Source of the DNA: JBBQVS01 sp964657325
GTDB taxonomy: Bacteria > Chloroflexota > Ktedonobacteria > Ktedonobacterales > Ktedonobacteraceae
DNA: 11,903 bases
Assembly: GCA_964657325.1 (NCBI GenBank)
Contig: CAZZVE010000161.1
Span: 1-11,903 of the forward strand
Direction: 5' to 3'
Shown: in pieces, positions 1-6,292 of the stretch
How positions within the stretch are numbered: position 1 is the stretch's first letter
How the letters are laid out: the number at the start of each line of letters is the position of its first letter
Notes under the pieces: model-generated
Seen by the model: only the letters and a program-made list of their open reading frames with translations
What the model was told of the DNA's origin: nothing
Databases searched by the model: none
Program-made: the position numbers and the translations under genes

Positions 1-31
1 GTTTAATAGAGAAAAGCAACTACGGCATAAT

Positions 32-132
32 GCATGACAGGGGCAAGCCCTGTCACTACTATACACTGAACCGCGTGGTAAGCCACGCAGTGGCGGTCAG
101 TATAGTAGTGACAGGGCTTGCCCCTGTCATGC
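32..132. repeat. Long palindromic dispersed repeat, copy 1 (three nested hairpins)
   Basis: The outer arms at 32-64 and 100-132 are perfect 33-bp inverted repeats. Each arm contains its own hairpin (GACAGGG-GCAAG-CCCTGTC at 36-54 and its mirror), and the centre holds a third stem (GCGTGG-TAAG-CCACGC). A second copy with identical arms lies at 9229-9332. The element sits 31 bp beyond the priA stop codon. No flanking direct repeat is evident, and no U-rich tract follows directly on either strand, so it is not a textbook terminator. It resembles REP/BIME or MITE-like non-autonomous repeats. It could fold as RNA from either strand and may affect the priA mRNA 3' end (inference). Confidence 0.9.
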
Positions 133-163
133 TTTTGACACGCAGTTTACATTCTGCACATGT

Positions 164-2773
164 TTACAGCGTGCTCACAGGGTCGATATCGACCTCCCAC
201 TCAGGGGCATCGACGACGCGCAGTAGACGATGCAGGTCGGGACCACGTGCGATGAGTTGCCAACGATATTTGCTACGCATACGCTCCATCATAGCAGGAG
301 CGGGACCGACGACATCCGTATTGAGCAGTTGCAAGCGCTCGATCCACTCGTTGAGTCGCTCCGCTAAAAGCAAGGCTTCGTTTTGACAACGGTGACGATT
401 TTCGTGGCTGTAGGTGAATTTGACGAATTGGCGAAATGGTGGATAGCCGTAACGTTGCCGAGCCTCAATTTCCGCGTTATAAAATTCGTGATAGTCGTGG
501 CGTGATGCCGCGTCAATACAAAAATGCTGTGGGTTGAAAGTCTGAACGATCACACGTCCAGCTTCAGAACCACGTCCAGCACGACCCGCAACCTGTGTGA
601 GCAGCGTGAAGGCGCGTTCGGGCGATGAGTAGTCGGGCAGGTTGAGCGCGATATCGGCTGAAACAACGCCGACCAGTGTTACCCCTGGTAAATCCAACCC
701 CTTGGCGATCATTTGTGTGCCGATCATGATATCGGCCTCACGGTTGGCGAAGCGGTCCAGTAGTTGCTCGTGCGCACTACGGTTGCGTGCCGTATCTCTA
801 TCCCAACGTAGAAGCCGTGCATCAGGAAAACTCTTTTGGATTGTGTCCTGTACCTTCTCCGTTCCCAAACCAAAGTAACGTATACCCGAACTATTACAGC
901 TAGGGCAGAATTCCAGCATCTTACTTTTGCGCCCACAATAATGACAGAGCAGGATACGCTCGGTGGAATGATAGGTGAGCGGTATATCACAACGGTCACA
1001 TTGCGAGACAAAGCCGCAATCACGACACAATACGCAACTTGCCGCGCCACGTCGGTTGAGAAAGAGAATCGCCTGTTGTCCCTTGCTCAAAACGCTTTCA
1101 AGTTCCTCTTGCAAGCGACGACTGATAATGCTGGTGTTGCCCGTATGCAGTTCGGTCCGCAGGTCAATAATCTCGACAGGTGGTAGCGATGCGCCGATCC
1201 GTCCAGGCAATTCCACGAGACGATAGACGCCTTGCTCCGCACGATAAAAAGTCTCAACGGATGGTGTCGCGCTGCCCAGCACAACAGGGATATTCAGTAT
1301 TTTCCCCAATGTCAACGCACTTCTACGTGCGTGATAGGTTGGTTTACGCTCCGCCTGCTTATAGGCCGCTTCGTGTTCCTCGTCTAAGATTATAATACCA
1401 AGATTTGGCAGTGGCGCGAAGAGGGCCGAGCGCGAACCTATCACCACATCGACCTTGCCTGCACGGATACGCCGCCATTCATCATAACGTTCACCTGGGC
1501 TTAACTCACTGTGAATGACGGCGACACGTTCGGGAAAACGTCCCGCGACACGTTGCACTGCCTGTGTTGTCAGCGCGATCTCTGGCACCAGCACAATGCC
1601 ACGTTTCCCCTGCGCGATGATGGCGGCAAGTGCCTGTAGATACACCTCAGTTTTACCACTACCTGTCACACCGTGTAGCAGAATAGGATGTGAGGCATCG
1701 CCAAGAATTGCATCTAAGGCTTGCTGCTGGTCAGGCGTCAGGTGCAGTGGTGTTGATGCTGCTAGAGTACGCCCAAAAAACGGATTACGTCGCACCTCTG
1801 TCATTTCGATAAGAATAATGTTGTCGCGTATAAGTGGTTGTAACTGTTTCTCGGTTAGCTCACAAGCTTTACACAACATCCCTGGCGTCCAGTACTGACC
1901 GGAGGCGGGAGCTTGTTGCAGCAGGTCAACGGCGGCAAGCTGGCGACGCGCAATCAGCCGTTCCTTATCGTCTTCCGAAAGTGTCAGAGTCGCGGTCGCG
2001 CCAGGAACTGCCCATGTATTTGTGGCGTTGCTTTTGCTACCAGCTTTTCCACCAGGGCGCCGACGTACATTATCGGGTGCAAGAACAATTGCGGCAGCCT
2101 GTGCCAGATCGCGTTGTGCAATCCCTTCAACGTGTTCGCGCCATGCTGTGAGTGCCTCACCCTGTGCGATAAGGCGCACAACGCGCTGCACACGCGGTTT
2201 AGCTTGTGGTGCGTGCAACTGCGCATCACGTTGAACAAGACCACTTTCAAGTGCCTCTTTCAATACCTCTTTGGCGCGTTTGGGGCCGAGCATCTCTTTG
2301 AGTCGCTCGACATCCAATTCACCCTCGGCTAGCAGCATCCCTATCAGAGCTTTTGTGCGCAACGTTTGTTCGTTCGCCTCAGCAGGCATCTCGTCTGTGA
2401 CAAGATGTAAGACGACCTGTGAACGTTGCATCAGGCCGGGAGGCAACATCATGAGGGCAACAAACGCGAGTGGTGTGACATAGTAGTCCGCCATCCACTC
2501 TGCCAATGCTCGTTGATGCGGTAGTAGCGCGGGTTCGAGATCGAGAATGGAGTGCAGAGGACGTAATTCTCCGTCGTCGCTATCGAACATTGGAATATCC
2601 GTCTCATCACCTGAGATCGTCCAAACGATACCCTCGACGAGTCGTTCACCATAGGGAACCGCGACGAGTTGTCCAGCACACAGCTCGGCTTGAAACTCCT
2701 CTGGCACGAGATAGGTCAGCAAGGGGTGTTCCGCGTGCCAGCTTGCGGCGGCGGTGAGAATATTGGCAAGCAT
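164..2773 (-). CDS. priA: Primosomal protein N' (replication restart helicase PriA)
   Basis: PriA is a 3'-5' DExH helicase that recognises stalled or collapsed forks and reloads the replicative helicase. The 869-residue product has an N-terminal DNA-binding region, then Walker A GVTGSGKTE (368-376), the DEEH box with aromatic-rich loop (DEEHEAAYKQ, 464-473) and VLGSATPS (498-505). Eight zinc-binding cysteines follow as four CxxC pairs: C583/C586, C592/C595, C610/C613 and C623/C626. Later come GTQMIAKGLD (685-694) and QVAGRAGR (727-734). Residues about 230-265 form a low-complexity insertion rich in R, G, S and N ahead of the helicase core. The ATG is preceded by AGGCGG with 8-nt spacing, located in the last codons of mutL. 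The mutL stop is only 5 nt upstream, so the two are probably one transcript with coupled translation. The gene looks intact and identification is firm. Confidence 0.98.
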   Translation of the reverse strand: MLANILTAAASWHAEHPLLTYLVPEEFQAELCAGQLVAVPYGERLVEGIVWTISGDETDIPMFDSDDGELRPLHSILDLEPALLPHQRALAEWMADYYVTPLAFVALMMLPPGLMQRSQVVLHLVTDEMPAEANEQTLRTKALIGMLLAEGELDVERLKEMLGPKRAKEVLKEALESGLVQRDAQLHAPQAKPRVQRVVRLIAQGEALTAWREHVEGIAQRDLAQAAAIVLAPDNVRRRPGGKAGSKSNATNTWAVPGATATLTLSEDDKERLIARRQLAAVDLLQQAPASGQYWTPGMLCKACELTEKQLQPLIRDNIILIEMTEVRRNPFFGRTLAASTPLHLTPDQQQALDAILGDASHPILLHGVTGSGKTEVYLQALAAIIAQGKRGIVLVPEIALTTQAVQRVAGRFPERVAVIHSELSPGERYDEWRRIRAGKVDVVIGSRSALFAPLPNLGIIILDEEHEAAYKQAERKPTYHARRSALTLGKILNIPVVLGSATPSVETFYRAEQGVYRLVELPGRIGASLPPVEIIDLRTELHTGNTSIISRRLQEELESVLSKGQQAILFLNRRGAASCVLCRDCGFVSQCDRCDIPLTYHSTERILLCHYCGRKSKMLEFCPSCNSSGIRYFGLGTEKVQDTIQKSFPDARLLRWDRDTARNRSAHEQLLDRFANREADIMIGTQMIAKGLDLPGVTLVGVVSADIALNLPDYSSPERAFTLLTQVAGRAGRGSEAGRVIVQTFNPQHFCIDAASRHDYHEFYNAEIEARQRYGYPPFRQFVKFTYSHENRHRCQNEALLLAERLNEWIERLQLLNTDVVGPAPAMMERMRSKYRWQLIARGPDLHRLLRVVDAPEWEVDIDPVSTL

Positions 2774-2778
2774 GATAT

Positions 2779-4857
2779 TTACCGCCTCTCGAATTGATGT
2801 GCCAGCGCGGACAAGCCGAAGTGAACCATTGTGGGACGACCATGACAGCAGCTATAGGGTGCCTGCGTCTGCTCTAGCTGTTCAATCATTTCGCGCATCT
2901 CACTCACTGTCAGAAAATAGTTTGCTTTGATTGCTGCTTTACACGCCACATTTGCCAGTGCTTGCTCCTCCCATGTTTCCGTGTGCCCAAGGTTGTCCGG
3001 TGCCGTAAGCTCGATCAGCAATTCATGCAGGGAGCGCATGTTCATTTGCTTTACAAGAATACTTGGGACTCCCATTACGGAAAGCGTGTTGCTTTCGGAC
3101 ATCTCAAACGAGAAGCCAATTTCCATTAGTTGTTGCTGATGCTCTTCTATCGCCTCCAGTTCGCTTGGGGCTAACGAGAGATTTATTGGTGTAAGCAGCA
3201 ATTGTGCAATAGGTGTACGTGCTTTCATTGACGCTACCATTCGCTCCAATAGGATGCGTTCATGTGCGGCATGCTGATCAATCAGGTACATCCCGTCCTC
3301 GCCCTCGGTGACGATATAGCTCTGTGAGAGTTGTCCCACAACACGAAGACGTGGAAGACGACGCGCCTGTTGTTCGTATGTCTGACCCAATAGCGTTTCT
3401 TGCTGAACAGGTTGATCGCCCTGTAGGGACCGATTCATCGCGTCCTGGGTGGGGTTGGGGGAGGGAACGTCGAGAAGCAACGAATCGTCGTCAACGGGAT
3501 GCCCCGCCGCCCCACTCATAGGACGCGATAAATCGGTCCCTACTTTGTCTATCACGCTATCGTCGTCGCCAGGTTGTCCCACTGACCCACCCATAGGACG
3601 CGATAAATCGGTTCCTACCTTAGATGTCTTGTGTTCATTTTCGGTCGCGTGAATGTGATTTTGCCAGAGGCGTGAGGGCGGGGGTGGCTTTGTACCACTT
3701 TCCTCTTCCGTGACGGTGAGCCAGGGATTATCCTGGGGCAGTGTTGGATCTGTCTCGTCTATTTCAGCAAGAGGACGCGATACATCGGTCCCTACCTGCT
3801 CGTCGATATCGGGAGTGTGTGAGGCGTCCTGCCATTGTGGCATAGAGGGTTCTTCGAGTAGTGCCTGACGCACGGCGCGTAGGACGGCGGCAAAGACGCG
3901 ACGCTCTTTTAGAAAACGAATTTCGGTTTTGGCAGGGTGAACGTTTACATCAAGCAGGGTTGGGTCAATCTGAATATTGATTACCGCGATGGGATGCCTT
4001 CCCGTTAACAACAATGAATGGTATGCACCTTCAACGGCGGAGGTTAGCATACGACTCAAGACCCAGCGTCGATTGACGAAAAACGAAATAAATTGACGTG
4101 TGCTTTTATAGCATGATGGACGACTGACATAGCCTGTCACAACGGGATATTCCAGGTCGTCAGAACGGTCAGGTTGTGCGGGCGCACCCACTTGAACCAT
4201 CTGATCCGCGATCTGTAGCCCATAGACTTCGACCAGGACGCTGGTAAGTTGCCCATCTCCGGGAGTCGCAAAAATTTGTTTGCCATCGCTAAAGACGCTA
4301 AAGCGAATTTCGGGGTAGGCAAGAGCATATTGTTCCAGCAAGTGGTGACAGTGGCTTATTTCGGTGTGACGACTTTTGAGAAACTTGAGACGCGCAGGTA
4401 CGGAGCTAAAGAGGTTACGCACTGTGAGTGTTGTGCCCTCTGGTGAAGCTGCCGTAGTGATCTCCGATAGTTCTCCGTTGACCGCGTGTATCTGCGCACC
4501 CTGCTCTGCACTGCGGTGGCGACTGAGCAGCGTCACTTCGGCAACGGCGGCAAGACTTGCAAGTGCTTCGCCACGAAATCCCAATGTGGAGATGTGTTCC
4601 AGGTCGTCGATCTGCGCCACCTTGCTCGTCGCGTGTCGTGAGAGTGCGAGGGGTAGTTCATCAAGAGGAATGCCGGAGCCATTGTCAGTGACGCGGATAA
4701 GTTGCAGACCACCTTGTGCAAGATCAACGCGAATCTGTGTCGCGCCTGCATCTATACTATTTTCAATTAATTCTTTCACAACGGAGGCAGGACGTTCGAC
4801 GACCTCGCCAGCAGCAATTTTAGCCGCGACATCGGGCGCGAGTTGACGTATTGGCAT
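2779..4857 (-). CDS. mutL: DNA mismatch repair endonuclease MutL
   Basis: MutL is the GHKL-ATPase matchmaker that couples MutS mismatch recognition to strand incision. In the 692-residue product the ATPase motifs are E29/N33 (ELIENSIDAGA), DNGSGI (58-63), GFRGEAL (93-99) and GTTLTVRNLF (141-150). The transducer lysine is in DVNVHPAK (303-310). The C-terminal domain has the nicking-endonuclease motifs DQHAAHERILLE (527-538), ACKAAIKA (638-645), CCHGRP (680-685; the usual form is CPHGRP) and a terminal FER (689-691). This predicts a MutL that cuts DNA itself, as in bacteria without MutH. The linker, residues about 335-495, is unusually repetitive: three in-phase VGTD(L/V)SRP blocks and a 25-residue tandem duplication. 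The ATG is the canonical N-terminus (MPIRQL). priA follows after 5 nt, and a truncated-form NB-ARC gene ends 99 nt upstream. Confidence 0.98.
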   Translation of the reverse strand: MPIRQLAPDVAAKIAAGEVVERPASVVKELIENSIDAGATQIRVDLAQGGLQLIRVTDNGSGIPLDELPLALSRHATSKVAQIDDLEHISTLGFRGEALASLAAVAEVTLLSRHRSAEQGAQIHAVNGELSEITTAASPEGTTLTVRNLFSSVPARLKFLKSRHTEISHCHHLLEQYALAYPEIRFSVFSDGKQIFATPGDGQLTSVLVEVYGLQIADQMVQVGAPAQPDRSDDLEYPVVTGYVSRPSCYKSTRQFISFFVNRRWVLSRMLTSAVEGAYHSLLLTGRHPIAVINIQIDPTLLDVNVHPAKTEIRFLKERRVFAAVLRAVRQALLEEPSMPQWQDASHTPDIDEQVGTDVSRPLAEIDETDPTLPQDNPWLTVTEEESGTKPPPPSRLWQNHIHATENEHKTSKVGTDLSRPMGGSVGQPGDDDSVIDKVGTDLSRPMSGAAGHPVDDDSLLLDVPSPNPTQDAMNRSLQGDQPVQQETLLGQTYEQQARRLPRLRVVGQLSQSYIVTEGEDGMYLIDQHAAHERILLERMVASMKARTPIAQLLLTPINLSLAPSELEAIEEHQQQLMEIGFSFEMSESNTLSVMGVPSILVKQMNMRSLHELLIELTAPDNLGHTETWEEQALANVACKAAIKANYFLTVSEMREMIEQLEQTQAPYSCCHGRPTMVHFGLSALAHQFERR
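3423..3446 (+). repeat. 24-bp dyad repeat in mutL linker, copy A (inverted orientation)
   Basis: The plus strand reads GTAGGGACCGATTCATCGCG and then TCCT. This is the same element as the three copies further along but in the opposite direction, so mutL reads its other strand and encodes roughly QDAMNRSLQ (residues 471-479) instead of VGTDLSRP. The element is an imperfect dyad (GGAC-CGAT ... ATCG-C-GTCC), which may be why both orientations occur. Confidence 0.85.
3520..3543 (-). repeat. 24-bp dyad repeat in mutL linker, copy B
   Basis: Read on the minus strand (the mutL sense) it begins GTAGGGACCGATTTATCGCG and ends TCCT. It occupies exactly eight codons, encoding VGTDLSRP at residues 439-446. 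Together with copy C it is part of a 75-bp in-frame tandem duplication. Confidence 0.9.
3595..3618 (-). repeat. 24-bp dyad repeat in mutL linker, copy C
   Basis: It differs from copy B by one base (GGAACC in place of GGGACC) and encodes VGTDLSRP at residues 414-421 in the same codon phase. It lies exactly 75 bp from copy B. Confidence 0.9.
3772..3795 (-). repeat. 24-bp dyad repeat in mutL linker, copy D
   Basis: It encodes VGTDVSRP at residues 355-362, in the same orientation and codon phase as copies B and C and one base different from B. Its flanking sequence is unrelated to that of B and C, so it is a separate insertion or dispersal event rather than part of their tandem duplication. Confidence 0.88.
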
Positions 4858-4932
4858 AACAGAGACTCCATAAGCAAGTCAGGATAGAGAAAAGAGCATA
4901 AATATAATAGTAAGAACGAGTGTTCCTAGGTC

Positions 4933-4941
4933 ATTATATCA
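4933..4941 (-). promoter_or_regulatory. Candidate extended -10 promoter for mutL-priA
   Basis: The minus strand reads TGATATAAT, a perfect TATAAT preceded by TG at the extended -10 position. No good -35 is found at 16-18 bp, as is usual for extended -10 promoters. It would start transcription near 4926, giving a leader of about 70 nt before mutL. It lies in the 99-bp gap after the NB-ARC gene, which could therefore be transcribed separately from mutL. This is inferred from consensus only. Confidence 0.45.
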
Positions 4942-4956
4942 TAGAGGTGTCCAGTA

Positions 4957-6276
4957 CTATTCTTTCCCGCCGCTCAATTTTTTGCTGTCCACAATCCTTG
5001 CATAGTCAGCAATGATAGGATGCAGAGTGTAGTAGCCCTGCCCTTGACTTTCGATCAAGTTTGCATCAGTAAGTTCGTCGAGGACATGCGTTGTTATGTT
5101 GGCGAGGGCAAGAGCCTCCTCTTCCTGAAATGTGTCTGGCTTAGGAGGAAACGCAGCCAATGCTTGTAGCGCAAAACGTGCCTCTTGCGAAAGATGATGC
5201 TCGCTTACTGCAATGACAGTCTGTAACGAAAATGTTGTATTTCCTGTAAGGTTTGCTATACCCTCTGTGGGGTCCAATGGCTGTGTAAGACGAAGACGCT
5301 CCTCAGGAGAGCGCAACCGTTCGAGAGCATGTGCTAGACGACGCTCGTGCTTATGATGTGTCTCCGCTTGTATATAACGCCCCATTAAGATGAGTGCAAG
5401 AGGAAGACCACCAACAGCTTGTACCAAAGCTCGTACTTCATGTGCAACACTCTTGGATGTCGATGCTATGTGTGTAAGCAGCGTCACGCCTTCCTCCATA
5501 GATAGCTCATGAATGAGTGTTGTTGTCTCGCCCGCGTACTGAAGCGCGACATGAGCCTGCCGTGTTGTAATAAGATAGGTACAATGAGGTCCTCCAATTT
5601 GTAAAGCAAAAGCCGCGTCAACATCCCATACATCATCAATGACGATCAATATAGAGCGTGTGCCAATCTTAGTACGTAGAGCTTGAGTAAGTTTCTCTAT
5701 GCTCGTGAGCTTTTTTCTCTGTATGCTACTGAAACCGAGCAGTTTAGCCCAACGACTTAACAAACTGAAAATGTTCGGCTGAGAACCTACATGTGCCCAA
5801 AGAATGCCACCCGAAAATGCTGTGCGCACCTCGATATCGAAAGAAAGAGCAACGGCAAGTGCTGTTTTTCCCACTCCCGGCATGCCTTGAAGCGCGAATG
5901 TCGTTGTACTATTCTGCTGTATAAGTCGATTTTTGAGAGAAGCAAGTATATTTTCACGTCCTATTAGAGTATGACGCATAGAGGGAATAGCAGGGTCATA
6001 AAGTGTTACAGGAGTAACTTCTGTCGTATTCTTGATGGTTATGGCGCGTCGCACTTCTCCAGAGGATGGAATGAGTCCCAATTCTGCCATACTTTTCTGA
6101 AAAAGTTCAGACAACTTGAGACGATGTTCTGGGCTAGGAAAGGTAACTCCATTTTCCCAGCGCGAAACGGTAAATGGGTTGGTATTCACGTACTTTGCTA
6201 CATCACTTTGTGACCAACCGCGTTCCTTGCGTTCATGTCGTAGTAGCCTGTTTGGAGTTCTATCGGCATCTGACAT
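4957..6276 (-). CDS. Short Xre-HTH/NB-ARC STAND ATPase without sensor repeats
   Basis: The 439-residue protein has an Xre-type helix-turn-helix at about residues 8-62 (GWSQSDVAKYV, then FTVSRWENG) and the YDPAIP linker shared with its neighbour. The NB-ARC ATPase follows: Walker A GMPGVGKT (131-138), Walker B LIVIDDVW (210-217), the arginine of ITTR (236-239) and GLPLAL (290-295). A winged-helix segment ends in YTLHPIIADYAR (416-427), the position of the MHD-like motif. It then stops after 12 more residues, whereas its paralogue continues into TPRs. The 99 bp downstream show no leftover TPR sequence, so this is either an old deletion or a true minimal form. Members of the class act as nucleotide-driven oligomerising switches in regulation or defence. 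The specific target is unknown. It starts 16 nt after the upstream paralogue with only a weak purine-rich ribosome site, suggesting one operon. Confidence 0.92.
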   Translation of the reverse strand: MSDADRTPNRLLRHERKERGWSQSDVAKYVNTNPFTVSRWENGVTFPSPEHRLKLSELFQKSMAELGLIPSSGEVRRAITIKNTTEVTPVTLYDPAIPSMRHTLIGRENILASLKNRLIQQNSTTTFALQGMPGVGKTALAVALSFDIEVRTAFSGGILWAHVGSQPNIFSLLSRWAKLLGFSSIQRKKLTSIEKLTQALRTKIGTRSILIVIDDVWDVDAAFALQIGGPHCTYLITTRQAHVALQYAGETTTLIHELSMEEGVTLLTHIASTSKSVAHEVRALVQAVGGLPLALILMGRYIQAETHHKHERRLAHALERLRSPEERLRLTQPLDPTEGIANLTGNTTFSLQTVIAVSEHHLSQEARFALQALAAFPPKPDTFQEEEALALANITTHVLDELTDANLIESQGQGYYTLHPIIADYARIVDSKKLSGGKE

Positions 6277-6292
6277 GTCATCTTGTCTTTCT

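Larger units (their letters stand above)
3472..3621 (-). repeat. 75-bp in-frame tandem duplication inside mutL
   Basis: Two adjacent 25-codon units (residues 413-437 and 438-462) each start KVGTDLSRPM and carry a DDDS near their end. 17 of 25 residues are identical. Divergence is concentrated between the two conserved blocks, so the duplication is not recent, or only the dyad element is held constant. Confidence 0.8.

Noticed and set aside
32..132. Intrinsic terminator for priA
   Set aside because: The hairpins are strong, but no T-run follows directly on the minus strand, and the same element occurs upstream of another gene at 9229-9332, so a dispersed repeat explains it better.
30..386. 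Plus-strand ORF of 118 codons
   Set aside because: It runs through the palindromic repeat and then antisense to the 3' end of priA. It has no domain, and its sequence is explained by the two overlapping features.
3423..3795. CRISPR array from four 24-bp repeats
   Set aside because: Spacing is irregular (about 74, 52 and 154 bp), one copy is inverted, all lie within an intact mutL reading frame, and no cas genes are nearby.
4912..4930. Small inverted repeat (GAAC-GAGT-GTTC) after the NB-ARC operon as a terminator
   Set aside because: The arms are only 4 bp and no T-tract follows, so it is too weak to support a call.
4957..6276. Pseudogene call for the short NB-ARC gene
   Set aside because: All ATPase and HTH motifs are intact, the frame is uninterrupted, and the downstream 99 bp hold no decayed TPR sequence. 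A functional short form is at least as likely.
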